Source: Flavobacteriaceae bacterium PS02336
Lineage (GTDB): Bacteria; Bacteroidota; Bacteroidia; Flavobacteriales; Flavobacteriaceae
NCBI GenBank assembly: GCA_029960065.1
Contig: JASCOF010000007.1
Span: 1 to 64,000 of the forward strand
Direction of reading: 5' to 3'
Length of the DNA: 64,000 nt
The notes under the pieces are model-generated. The model searched no databases. It saw only the letters and a program-made list of their open reading frames with translations, and was not told the origin of the DNA. This document shows positions 37,311 through 45,518 of the stretch, one piece after another. The position numbers and the translations under genes are program-made. Each line of letters opens with the position of its first letter. Positions within the stretch are counted from its first letter, which is position 1.

Positions 37311-37895
37311 ATGACTACACCTTTTCAAAAAGCAAGCGAATGGATTGATGCTGAAAACGCACAAGACCCAAACATTGAAACCGACCAAAACAAAGAATAT
37401 CCAAAAGAGTTATTGTATTCCAACAGGATGTACGAAAGACTAATGCAGTTTGAACCTAATGCATCGGAAGAAATCCAGATCGCATCAAAAGCACAGCACA
37501 TCTGTAGATGGAAAGTCGCCCGCGAATCATACCCAATGGATCGTGTTGGTTATTTGAAATGGAGAGAAGAACTAAAAAAGTTCCACGCCAAAACTACTGC
37601 CGAAATTTTAGAGAAAGCAGGTTACGATCAAACTTTTATTGATCGTGTTTCCTTTTTAATAGAGAAAAAATTACTTAAAAAAGATCACGAAACACAATTA
37701 TTAGAAGATGTAATTTGTCTCGTGTTTTTAGAATATTACTTAGACCCTTTCGTTCAAAAACACGACGAAGAAAAACTAAAAAATATCATCAAAAAAACTT
37801 GGGATAAAATGTCCGACAAAGGACATCAGGAAGCCTTAAAAATCAACTATTCTGAAGAGAATCTAAATCTTATAAAAGCCTCTTTAGGATTGTAA
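37311..37895 (+). CDS. DUF4202 protein
   Basis: 194 residues, all-helical, with a conserved HICRWKVARESYPMDRVGYL stretch and a later KKDHETQLLEDVICLVFLEY segment that recall a degenerate HD-like metal site. DUF4202 genes are often found near nitrite or sulfite assimilation genes. No enzymatic function is known to me. Its stop lies 10 bp before the ATG of the sensor kinase. Confidence 0.8.
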   Translation: MTTPFQKASEWIDAENAQDPNIETDQNKEYPKELLYSNRMYERLMQFEPNASEEIQIASKAQHICRWKVARESYPMDRVGYLKWREELKKFHAKTTAEILEKAGYDQTFIDRVSFLIEKKLLKKDHETQLLEDVICLVFLEYYLDPFVQKHDEEKLKNIIKKTWDKMSDKGHQEALKINYSEENLNLIKASLGL

Positions 37896-37905
37896 TTTGA
37901 TTTCT

Positions 37906-39714
37906 ATGAAAAAAAGCAATCAGGAAGAAGACAAAATCACTTTCAAAAATTTACGCCGTCTGTATTTTTTTGCGCTTCTTACTATTGCCTTGACTATAAT
38001 TGTGAGTCAGTTTTTAGTACAATACAACCTGAATCAGCAGTTAAGCGATTCCAAAATCATTAATTTTTCGGGAAAACAACGAATGCTGAGCCAGAAAATC
38101 GTAAAAGAAGTTCTGATTCTGCATTACGTTTCTGATACCGCTTCTGCCAAACAAATTTCACATTTAAATGAAGTTTTATCACTTTGGAAGAAAAACCAAA
38201 ACGCACTCGAAAACGGCAGTGACAGTCTGGCTTTTCCAAAAGAAAAATCAGAAACACTTTCGAAATTATATCTCGAAATCAATCCGATTTTCGATGAAAT
38301 TGCGAAGACAACCGATTCTTTTTTACTCAATTTAAAGCAGCAAAAAACAACTGCTGAAAACCAAAAATTTGTAAACATCATTTTAGAAAACGAAGGCATT
38401 TTCCTTTCTAAAATGAATCAAATTGTAACCCAATACGATCTTGAAGCGCACGAAAAAGTAACCGAACAGCGTCGAATCGAATACTGGATTTTCGGGTTCA
38501 CACTTTTAGTTTTGCTTTTAGAATTCTTCTTCATTTTCAAACCAACAAATAAGAAGATCGAAAGATTAATTACAAGGCTTTTATCTTCAGAAAAGAAAGC
38601 TTTAAAGCTCGCATACGACACCGAAATTCTTAGTGAAATCAAAGAAAATTCGGTTAAAGAATTAAAATCGCTCAATTACGCAATGGAAAATACTTTACTC
38701 TATTGCCGAATTACGCCCGATGGTTCTATCATTCATATTGGAGAAAAATTTGCCAAATTGCTGAATTATACCAAGTTTTCATCCAACAAAAAATTCTCTG
38801 AAGTTTTAACCGTTGACGAAAAAGAACAAATCAATTTTGATCGATTAATTTTCGAAAAACAAAGAAGCGGCTGGCAAGGCGAAATCAGTATTATAAACAA
38901 AGAAAACGAAACTATTTGGCTTGATTTGTCAATGGTTCCGGTCATGATCAAAAAAGACGAATTAGAACTTTTAATCGTTTGTTTCAATATCACCGAACGC
39001 AAAAAAGCACAGCGCGAAGTCGAACGTTTAAACCTTGAAAACACAACCGAAAAAATCAATCAGCAAAAGATTATTTCGAGCAAAATTGTCGAAAATCAAG
39101 AAAACGAACAAAACCGAATTGCCAAAGAAATCCACGATGGAATTGGCCAGATGCTTACAGGTTTAAAATTCAGTCTAGAAAGTATCAATTTAGATGACCG
39201 AGAAAAATCAGAACAAAAAATTGAATATTTAAAGAAGCTTTCGCTAGACATTATAAAAGGTGTCCGTACCGCAACGTTCAACCTAATGCCACCAGAATTA
39301 AGCGATCACGGCATCGTTTCTTCATTGGCAAAACTCACGCAGGAACTCTCAAAACTAACCGGAAAAGAAATCCTTTTTTACAACAAAACTGATTTCGACC
39401 GACGTTTAGATTCCCTAATCGAGATCAATATTTACCGTCTCACGCAGGAAGCCATCAACAACGCCATAAAATACGCCGAATCTTCTCATATTATTGTACA
39501 GCTTACACACAGCGAAACACTTCTAAGTATCATTATCGACGATAACGGAAAAGGTTTCGACATCAATTCCGTCGACAAAAAACGAAACAGCGAATCCGGA
39601 ATGGGACTTTTATTTATGAAAGAAAGAATTCAATACATCAACGGCCGCGTTTTTATCAAATCAATTCCAGGCGAAGGAACAAGAATTACGTTTAATATCC
39701 CTATTCTTAAATGA
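37906..39714 (+). CDS. NarX-like nitrate sensor histidine kinase
   Basis: 602 residues from the ATG at 37906; an in-frame TTG nine bases upstream is less likely. TM1 (~17-38) is followed by a periplasmic PilJ/NarX-type sensor with the ligand-loop pattern INFSGKQRMLSQKIVK (~50-65), TM2 (~190-212), a PAS domain (~260-365), a HisKA_3 dimerisation domain with the phospho-acceptor in AKEIHDGIGQM (His ~410) and an HATPase domain (NAIKYAES, DDNGKGFDI, GMGLLFMKER). The family senses nitrate or nitrite outside the inner membrane. The cognate regulator is likely the NarL-type gene at 40469. Confidence 0.85.
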   Translation: MKKSNQEEDKITFKNLRRLYFFALLTIALTIIVSQFLVQYNLNQQLSDSKIINFSGKQRMLSQKIVKEVLILHYVSDTASAKQISHLNEVLSLWKKNQNALENGSDSLAFPKEKSETLSKLYLEINPIFDEIAKTTDSFLLNLKQQKTTAENQKFVNIILENEGIFLSKMNQIVTQYDLEAHEKVTEQRRIEYWIFGFTLLVLLLEFFFIFKPTNKKIERLITRLLSSEKKALKLAYDTEILSEIKENSVKELKSLNYAMENTLLYCRITPDGSIIHIGEKFAKLLNYTKFSSNKKFSEVLTVDEKEQINFDRLIFEKQRSGWQGEISIINKENETIWLDLSMVPVMIKKDELELLIVCFNITERKKAQREVERLNLENTTEKINQQKIISSKIVENQENEQNRIAKEIHDGIGQMLTGLKFSLESINLDDREKSEQKIEYLKKLSLDIIKGVRTATFNLMPPELSDHGIVSSLAKLTQELSKLTGKEILFYNKTDFDRRLDSLIEINIYRLTQEAINNAIKYAESSHIIVQLTHSETLLSIIIDDNGKGFDINSVDKKRNSESGMGLLFMKERIQYINGRVFIKSIPGEGTRITFNIPILK

Positions 39715-39837
39715 GAAAATTAGTCAATTTGAGAATGTGTCAATTAGAAAATTTGATAATTAGATAATTTGATCATACATACAGAATTTCAAAACATTAT
39801 CTAATTGCCACATTGACTAATTATCTAATTAATTTGG

Positions 39838-39966
39838 GCGAGCCAGTATTAGAAAAAGTGGGCAATTTAACTTTGTCTATATACGCCCACTTTCCCTAAT
39901 ACTGTCGGGCTATCCACGCTACTTCGGTAGCTTGCTCCTATCCCTCTCGCTGGCAAACGTTTTCAA
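39838..39966 (+). repeat. Structured dispersed repeat, family A, copy 3
   Basis: The constant blocks GGGCG, GTCGGGCTATCC and CTCCTATCCCTC are kept. The first variable part is a long hairpin made of AGTATTAG/CTAATACT and AAAGTGGGC/GCCCACTTT. The second is a short GCTAC-TTCG-GTAGC stem with a UUCG-type loop. Confidence 0.65.
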
Positions 39967-40010
39967 AAGATAATTTAATTTCACCAAGGAATTAGAAAGT
40001 AAAAAAATTA

Positions 40011-40133
40011 ATTGCCTCCAGCTTTAGCTGGAGGTTACAAAAAAGTATCAAGAAGGGCTTTAGCCAAATCCATAAGTTTGGCTAAAGCCCCTCTTTTGTC
40101 TACAAAAAACCTCCAGCTAAAGCTGGAGGCAAT
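40011..40133. repeat. Nested inverted repeat
   Basis: The outer arms 40011-40036 and 40108-40133 are perfect over 26 bp, and each is itself palindromic (CCTCCAGCTTTAGCTGGAGG). The inner arms 40055-40068 and 40077-40090 are perfect over 14 bp (GGGCTTTAGCCAAA). The element can form a multi-arm cruciform. Confidence 0.9.
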
Positions 40134-40142
40134 TGAAAACCA

Positions 40143-40175
40143 AACTTTGTCAAAGTTTAAAACTTTGACAAAGTT
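40143..40175. repeat. 15-bp inverted repeat
   Basis: AACTTTGTCAAAGTT (40143-40157) and its exact reverse complement (40161-40175), separated by TAA. Each arm is also near-palindromic. Confidence 0.85.
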
Positions 40176-40181
40176 CCACAC

Positions 40182-40282
40182 GCGCTTGTCAGGCTGGGTG
40201 AAGTCGAAGCCAACGCAATCTAAATCGACAATCATTGCGGAGTTACTTGCGCGGGCTTCGACTTCGCTCAGCCTGACAGTGC
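40182..40282. repeat. Inverted repeat with GTCAGGCTG/CAGCCTGAC ends
   Basis: The left arm 40182-40211 and right arm 40253-40282 are complementary with few mismatches (core GAAGTCGAAGCC). Single half-copies of the right arm occur at 414-439 and, diverged, at 54627-54650. Confidence 0.8.
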
Positions 40283-40391
40283 TAAGTGATTAATATTGAA
40301 ATTGATTTTTGCAATTGCCATTGATATTGCATTTTTTTCTAATGATTTTTTAATATTGGAATTTGGAATTTCAACAAAATGGAATTTACTT

Positions 40392-40413
40392 TTAAAAAAA
40401 GTACGTATATTAG
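40392..40413 (+). promoter_or_regulatory. Response-regulator promoter with degenerate operator
   Basis: TACGTA (40402-40407) followed by TATATTAG (40406-40413) mirrors the TACTTA/-7 fusion seen before nirB; the left half (TTAAAA) is poor. A second TATACGTA lies nearby (40433-40440). A weak member of the shared operator set. Confidence 0.35.
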
Positions 40414-40468
40414 CGTCTTCGTTATAGATGAATATACGTAAAAATCCAGAATCTAAATTAAGTAAATT

Positions 40469-41128
40469 ATGAGTAATATCATTCGTGTAGTATTAGCAGA
40501 TGACCATGTTTTTGTTCGAGACGGAATCAAATCTTTACTGGAAAACGAAGCAAACATTGAGGTTGTGGGCGAAGCAATCGATGGTGCCGACGCACTTGAA
40601 GTGGTAGCCGAAACCAAACCCGATTTACTTATAGCTGATATTCGTATGCCAAACTTAACCGGCATCGAACTAGTAGAAAAACTTAGAAGCGAAAGCAATG
40701 ATATAAAAATCATTATGCTTTCGATGCACGAATCGGAAGAATATGTATTGAAATCTATAAAAGCCGGCGCCGACGGTTATTTATTAAAAGGATCCTCTAA
40801 AGAAGAATTCTTAAAGGCGCTTCATACGGTTTCTGCTGGTGGAAAATATTTCAGTGGCGATATTTCTTCTATCTTGATTGGCCAATTGACAAATCCTTCT
40901 AATTCATTAGAACCTAAGCAAAACTTAAGTGACGAAATGATGATTACCAAAAGAGAAAAAGAAATCCTGACGCTTTTATTATCCGGAAAAGGAAACAAAG
41001 AAATCGCCGAAGCGCTTGATATCAGCAAACGTACTGCCGAAGTACACCGTTTTAACCTAATGAAAAAACTTAAGGTAAAAAACTTAATGGAACTTTCTAA
41101 TAAAGCTACTGAGTATTCTTTAATCTAA
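40469..41128 (+). CDS. NarL-type response regulator
   Basis: 219 residues. The receiver domain has the acidic pair in VVLADDH, phospho-acceptor Asp57 in IADIRMP and Lys in YLLKGS. The C-terminal LuxR/NarL helix-turn-helix (about 154-205) reads ITKREKEILTLLLSGKGNKE then IAEALDISKRTAEVHRFNLM. It is the likely partner of the NarX-like kinase upstream, although a 750-bp repeat region separates them. Candidate regulator of the nitrate promoters. Confidence 0.88.
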   Translation: MSNIIRVVLADDHVFVRDGIKSLLENEANIEVVGEAIDGADALEVVAETKPDLLIADIRMPNLTGIELVEKLRSESNDIKIIMLSMHESEEYVLKSIKAGADGYLLKGSSKEEFLKALHTVSAGGKYFSGDISSILIGQLTNPSNSLEPKQNLSDEMMITKREKEILTLLLSGKGNKEIAEALDISKRTAEVHRFNLMKKLKVKNLMELSNKATEYSLI

Positions 41129-41135
41129 GATTTAA

Positions 41136-41543
41136 ATGAGAGAACTACTGAAATACACTTTTGTGATTTTCATTCTAAGTCTAAAAATATATTCCCAAAA
41201 TGATTCTGATTCAATTAGAAAAAACTGGAAATATTTCCACTTAAAAACAAATACAAAAGCTTTTGTAATTGACCATACTCCTGCCCCAGCACTTTGCGGT
41301 ACATTCGCATTCTCTTCTATTACAATAGTAAAAACAGAAAGCGGAGAAACATTTCGTGTTCTAGATTTATGTAACTCAAAAAGTTACAAAAAAAATCAGA
41401 AAATTAAAATCATGCCAAGTGATAAACCTCCGTTTAATGTAATGCTTCCTTCGATAATAACTGAGAGCAATGAAGGTCATATTTTAGAATTCGGATATGA
41501 AAAAACTATTTTAGAGACAACATGGGCAATTATAAAAGAATAA
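41136..41543 (+). CDS. Small exported protein, unknown function
   Basis: 135 residues with a signal peptide (YTFVIFILSLKIYSQ). The mature part is beta-rich with two cysteines. It begins 7 bp after the response regulator stop, so it is probably in the same transcript. No family recognised. Confidence 0.65.
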   Translation: MRELLKYTFVIFILSLKIYSQNDSDSIRKNWKYFHLKTNTKAFVIDHTPAPALCGTFAFSSITIVKTESGETFRVLDLCNSKSYKKNQKIKIMPSDKPPFNVMLPSIITESNEGHILEFGYEKTILETTWAIIKE

Positions 41544-41557
41544 CATTTTTCAATACA

Positions 41558-41632
41558 TACGTATAAATACGTAATTATTTTTCAAAAACTGCGTTTTAGC
41601 ATGTTTTAACTAAGTTATAGTACTTATTTTTA
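41558..41632 (+). promoter_or_regulatory. narK promoter region with two operator-like palindromes
   Basis: TACGTATAAATACGTA (41558-41573) is a perfect 6-4-6 palindrome. TAAGTTATAGTACTTA (41611-41626) is the promoter-proximal one, and its right half runs into TATTTTTA (41625-41632), a near -7 box 18 bp before narK. The region from 41618 to the start codon can also fold (ATAGTACTTAT against ATAAGTGCTAT). Confidence 0.5.
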
Positions 41633-41649
41633 CAAAAAATATAAGTGCT

Positions 41650-43134
41650 ATGAAAACTACAAACTCACTATCGCAATCACACAAGATTTTATTTTTGAAC
41701 ACATTGGCTTTTACAGTGTGTTTTGCCTGCTGGACATTAAACGGGGTTTTAGTAACCTTTTTAGTCGATAACGGAATATTCCACTGGAGCGTTGTTCAAG
41801 TCGGATGGCTTTTAGGAATTCCTATTTTGACGGGTTCAATAATGCGTCTTCCCATTGGAATCCTAACAGATAAATTTGGAGGAAAATATGTTTTTTCGCT
41901 TTTACTTCTTCTCAGTTCAATTCCGCTGTTTCTTCTACCCTACGCCGACAGCTTTTTTATGTTTGCCTTACTTAGTTTCTTCTTCGGAATGGTCGGCACA
42001 AGTTTCGCGGTCGGAATTGGTTATACATCCATCTGGTATCCAAAAGAATGGCAGGGTCGCGCTTTAGGAATTTTCGGAATGGGAAATGCCGGCGCTGCAA
42101 TTACTACTTTTTTGGCTCCTTCCCTATTAAATCATTTTTCAATTGATGATCCGCAAAACGGCTGGAAAATCCTTCCAATTATATATGCTGTTTCTTTGGT
42201 GATAATTGGCATTGCCTTTTTGATTTTCACTCAAAATAAAAAACCCGAAAACAACACAAAGACCGTTTCTCAAATGCTTGTCCCACTAAAATCGGCTCGA
42301 GTTTGGCGTTTTGGAGCGTATTATTTCTTGGTTTTTGGCTGCTTTGTGGCTTATTCGCAATGGCTTTTACCCAACTTTATGAATGTATATCAAACCAGTT
42401 TGGTTATGGGCGGTTTGTTTGCCACCATGTTCAGTCTGCCTTCTGGTGTAATTAGAGCTTTTGGAGGTTATTTATCTGATAAATTTGGAGCAAGAAAAGT
42501 GATGTATTGGGTTTTGGGTTCTTCAGTAATTTTGAGTGCTTTTTTAGCAATCCCAAAAATGGAAATCACAACTACAGGTCCAGGCGTTCTGGCAACTAAA
42601 AAAGGAACGATTACGGCTGTCACAAACGATAAAATTAAGATAGGAGAAACGGATTTTCCTGTCGCGCAGAAAAAAGAAAACACAGCCGAAAATGCTATTT
42701 TTCCAACTTCAACATCTTGGCAGCAAGTTGTCGTGGAGCAAAACCAGACGGTAAAGAAAAAAGAACTTTTGGCAAAAGGCATCACAGTCATAAAGTTTGA
42801 TGCTAACATGTGGGTTTTCTTGGTTTTGGTAATCTTAATCGGAATTTCTTGGGGAATTGGAAAAGCAGCCGTTTACAAACATATTCCAGAATATTTTCCA
42901 AATGAAGTTGGCGTTGTAGGCGGCATGGTTGGAATGATCGGCGGTTTAGGCGGTTTCTTCGGTCCCATTATCTTTGGTTATTTATTAACTGCTACCGGAA
43001 TCTGGTCAAGTTCATGGATTTTTATTTTAATTTTCTCAACTGTATGTCTTGTTTGGATGCACTATACTATTACACAACTCTCTAAGAAAAAAGAACTTAA
43101 AATTAATAAAGTAAAATTGGAGCCTGTGTATTAG
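41650..43134 (+). CDS. narK: NarK-type nitrate/nitrite MFS transporter with inserted domain
   Basis: 494 residues, about 12 membrane helices. The nitrate signatures are recognisable as GMGNAGAAITTFLAP in the first half and GGMVGMIGGLGGFFGP in the second. Compared with ordinary NarK it has an ~80-residue hydrophilic insert (about 305-385) containing GVLATKKGTITAVTNDKIKI and VVEQNQTVKKKELLAKG, which resembles the barrel-sandwich/lipoyl-like fold of membrane-fusion proteins. It probably imports nitrate for the reductase at 48443. The porin gene follows. Confidence 0.9.
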   Translation: MKTTNSLSQSHKILFLNTLAFTVCFACWTLNGVLVTFLVDNGIFHWSVVQVGWLLGIPILTGSIMRLPIGILTDKFGGKYVFSLLLLLSSIPLFLLPYADSFFMFALLSFFFGMVGTSFAVGIGYTSIWYPKEWQGRALGIFGMGNAGAAITTFLAPSLLNHFSIDDPQNGWKILPIIYAVSLVIIGIAFLIFTQNKKPENNTKTVSQMLVPLKSARVWRFGAYYFLVFGCFVAYSQWLLPNFMNVYQTSLVMGGLFATMFSLPSGVIRAFGGYLSDKFGARKVMYWVLGSSVILSAFLAIPKMEITTTGPGVLATKKGTITAVTNDKIKIGETDFPVAQKKENTAENAIFPTSTSWQQVVVEQNQTVKKKELLAKGITVIKFDANMWVFLVLVILIGISWGIGKAAVYKHIPEYFPNEVGVVGGMVGMIGGLGGFFGPIIFGYLLTATGIWSSSWIFILIFSTVCLVWMHYTITQLSKKKELKINKVKLEPVY

Positions 43135-43160
43135 ATTTGCATTAAAAAAAAATTAGAAAC

Positions 43161-43204
43161 ATGATTGAAATCATAAAAAAAGAAATCCATTTCTTATAAA
43201 TTTG
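43161..43204 (+). promoter_or_regulatory. Porin promoter with Fnr-like site
   Basis: ATGATTGAAATCAT (43161-43174) is a perfect palindrome with the Fnr-like layout TGAT-N4-ATCA. TAAATTTG (43197-43204) fits the -7 box. The palindrome centre would lie about 40 bp upstream of the expected start site, the class II activator position. Confidence 0.45.
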
Positions 43205-43228
43205 CCAACATAATCAAACCCATGAATC

Positions 43229-44497
43229 ATGAATAAACTGAAATTAATTATTTTACTGTTGGTTGGAATGAGCTTTGAAGTTCAAGCGCAGGAATTGGAT
43301 GTAAACTTGCAGATTAGGCCTCGTTTTGAATACAGAAATGGTTACAAGCAACTTTTACAGGAAGGTCAAAAGGGAACTTCTCAAATCTCACAGCGTTCTC
43401 GCTTAAATTTCAATTACAAACAGGAAGATTTAATTGTAAAATTGACGCTGCAAAATACCAGAACTTGGGGAGATGTAGCACCAACTGCGGTCGCAGATAA
43501 AAATGGCGTTGCAGTTTTCGAGGCTTGGGCACAATATAATTTTACCGAAAAATGGAGTGCCAGAATGGGGCGTCAGGTACTATCTTATGATAATCAGCGT
43601 ATTTTTGGAGAGCAGGATTGGGCACAACAGGCACAAAGTCATGATGCGTTAACTATTTCCTATCATACAGAAACTCAAAAATTAGATTTTGGAGGTGCTT
43701 ATAATTCTACTGCCGAAAATGTACTTCAGACACCTTATACCGTTGCCAACTATAAAGCATTGCAATATGCTTGGTATCATAACCAATTAAACGAAGCTTT
43801 TGGCTTGAGTTTTTTATTACTGAATACAGGTTATGAATATGCCCCTGATCCTGCTCCTTCTACCAAACTACTGGTAGATTACAAACAGACTTTTGGGCCT
43901 TATTTAACCTATAAAACAAGCAAAATTGACAGTAACTTTTGGGCGTACGGACAAACTGGAAAAAGTACAGACCAACAAGTAAGTGCGTGGAATGCTGCAG
44001 CTAATTTTAATTACAGTATAACCGATTCTTTTAAAGCCGGTTTAGGATATGAGTTTTTATCAGGAAAAGCTTCAAACAACGGAAGCACGGTTATCAAATC
44101 TTTCAATCCAATTTTTGGTACTAACCACGGTTTTAATGGTTATATGGATTATTTTTATGTTGGAAATCATTTAAACAATGTAGGTTTACAAGATGCTTTT
44201 ATAAAATTAAGTTATAATGTAAACAAATGGCAGTTTGCTTTGATGCCACATCTATTTTTATCGGCTGCTGATGTCGTTACACCATTAAACGAAAAATTAG
44301 ACTCTTACTTGGGAACTGAGATTGATGCAACTTTTGGTTATAATTTCAAAAAAGACATTACCGTTACAGGGGGGTATTCTCAAATGTTTGGTTCTAAAAC
44401 TTTAGAATTTATTAAAAATGGAGATGCAGGTCACACCAATAATTGGGCTTGGCTGATGGTTTCTGTGAATCCGAAAATTTTTAGCTGGAAAAAATAA
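43229..44497 (+). CDS. Alginate-export-family outer-membrane porin
   Basis: 422 residues with a signal peptide (LLVGMSFEVQAQ) and a C-terminal barrel. The alginate_exp pattern is visible in RPRFEYRNGYK, QRSRLNFNYK, FEAWAQYNFTEKWSARMGRQ and YDNQRIFGEQDW. In nitrate clusters such porins are presumed to carry nitrate or nitrite across the outer membrane. The ATG at 43229 fits the signal peptide. Confidence 0.85.
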   Translation: MNKLKLIILLLVGMSFEVQAQELDVNLQIRPRFEYRNGYKQLLQEGQKGTSQISQRSRLNFNYKQEDLIVKLTLQNTRTWGDVAPTAVADKNGVAVFEAWAQYNFTEKWSARMGRQVLSYDNQRIFGEQDWAQQAQSHDALTISYHTETQKLDFGGAYNSTAENVLQTPYTVANYKALQYAWYHNQLNEAFGLSFLLLNTGYEYAPDPAPSTKLLVDYKQTFGPYLTYKTSKIDSNFWAYGQTGKSTDQQVSAWNAAANFNYSITDSFKAGLGYEFLSGKASNNGSTVIKSFNPIFGTNHGFNGYMDYFYVGNHLNNVGLQDAFIKLSYNVNKWQFALMPHLFLSAADVVTPLNEKLDSYLGTEIDATFGYNFKKDITVTGGYSQMFGSKTLEFIKNGDAGHTNNWAWLMVSVNPKIFSWKK

Positions 44498-44525
44498 TTT
44501 TTCTTCAAAATTAGCATATCAATTT

Positions 44526-44562
44526 TACCCTTTTCTTATTTCGGAGAAGGGTATTTTTTTTT
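44526..44562 (+). terminator. Terminator of the porin gene
   Basis: TACCCTT...AAGGGTA stem with one bulge and a TTTCGGA-type loop followed by nine T, 29 bp after the stop. Confidence 0.85.
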
Positions 44563-44634
44563 CTTACCGAAAAACCAATTATTTAATATAATTAATTATA
44601 TTTGAAGCGATTATGAACCCCCAATTCTATCCTA

Positions 44635-44997
44635 ATGAAACCATTTCTAAAACTTTCGATGCTGACATTCATTGTCACGCAAACAGGCATTGCCCAAAAA
44701 TACAATGATGCCTTAATTTCTCAAAACTCCGAAATAAATTTTGCTAAAACGCAAAAAAGAGGAATCAAGAAAAACAACATGATTTATTATGTTGAAAACG
44801 ATTTACAAACCATATCGGCTTACAAAAAAAGTAAATTGAAATGGCAGACCAATGTAATTTCTGTTTGTGGAAAACCGAAAAAAGGAAATCCTGAAATTAG
44901 ATATGTAGGATATAATTCAGACAAACTGCTTATCGTTATGGGAAAACATAATTTTGCAGAAATTGATGTTAATAGCGGCGTAACTACACTTGTTTAA
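44635..44997 (+). CDS. Small exported protein, first of a tandem pair
   Basis: 120 residues with a signal peptide (LTFIVTQTGIAQ). The mature part is about 50% identical by eye to the product of 45118-45486, sharing EINFA, QKRGI, LQTISAYK, WQTNVI, CGKPK and GKH. Probably beta-propeller-like or lipid-binding size, but no family is recognised. It has its own terminator. Confidence 0.7.
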   Translation: MKPFLKLSMLTFIVTQTGIAQKYNDALISQNSEINFAKTQKRGIKKNNMIYYVENDLQTISAYKKSKLKWQTNVISVCGKPKKGNPEIRYVGYNSDKLLIVMGKHNFAEIDVNSGVTTLV

Positions 44998-45031
44998 AAA
45001 ATAAAGCGATTTTTTAAAATCTTAAATTTAT

Positions 45032-45070
45032 AAAATGCCCTTTTTCCAATAAGAAAAAGGGCATTTTTTT
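45032..45070 (+). terminator. Terminator between the tandem paralogs
   Basis: Perfect 15-bp stem AAAATGCCCTTTTTC/GAAAAAGGGCATTTT with a 6-nt loop and trailing T-run. Confidence 0.9.
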
Positions 45071-45117
45071 GAGTTTTAAATAGTATATTTGATTAAGGAC
45101 TTTTCAATTATTTGCAT

Positions 45118-45486
45118 ATGAATCTAATCCAATTTTTATTCATAACATTTTTTTTAACTCAATTAAACTTTGCCCAAACATTTGACAAGAAATTAATTTC
45201 AAAAGATTTGGAAATAAATTTTGCAGAAAGACAAAAAAGAGGAATTGAAAAAAATGGCATTATTTATTTTGTTGAAGAAAATTTACAAACTATTTCCGCA
45301 TATAAAAATAACGAACTGGTATGGCAAACAAACGTTATAACTATTTGTGGAAAACCAAAAGTTGGTGAACCAAAAATTAGATATTTTAGATATGAATCTG
45401 AAAAACTGTTTGTGATTGTAGGAAAACATCAGCATGCTGAAGTTGATGCAATTAACGGAAAAGCATCTTTTTTTGGTGCAGATTAA
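45118..45486 (+). CDS. Small exported protein, second of a tandem pair
   Basis: 122 residues from the ATG at 45118; the frame could start two codons earlier at a TTG. Signal peptide FLFITFFLTQLNFAQ. Clear paralog of the upstream gene, so a tandem duplication with later divergence. Function unknown. Confidence 0.7.
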   Translation: MNLIQFLFITFFLTQLNFAQTFDKKLISKDLEINFAERQKRGIEKNGIIYFVEENLQTISAYKNNELVWQTNVITICGKPKVGEPKIRYFRYESEKLFVIVGKHQHAEVDAINGKASFFGAD

Positions 45487-45518
45487 AAATTTTTAAAGAT
45501 TTTCCAAAACTTCTATTA

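Larger units (their letters stand above)
39715..40468. other. Palindrome-rich intergenic region
   Basis: About 750 bp between the kinase and response regulator genes with no gene. It contains AATTAGATAATTTGA-type tandem words (39725-39830) and four separate inverted-repeat elements, then the regulator promoter. A 93-codon plus-strand frame at 40012-40293 simply reads through these repeats. Confidence 0.7.

Noticed and set aside
40011..40282. CRISPR array
   Set aside because: The repeats are inverted and of different families, with no regular direct repeats and spacers and no cas genes.
40012..40293. 93-codon frame upstream of the response regulator
   Set aside because: It reads entirely through three palindromic repeats and has no start context or homology.
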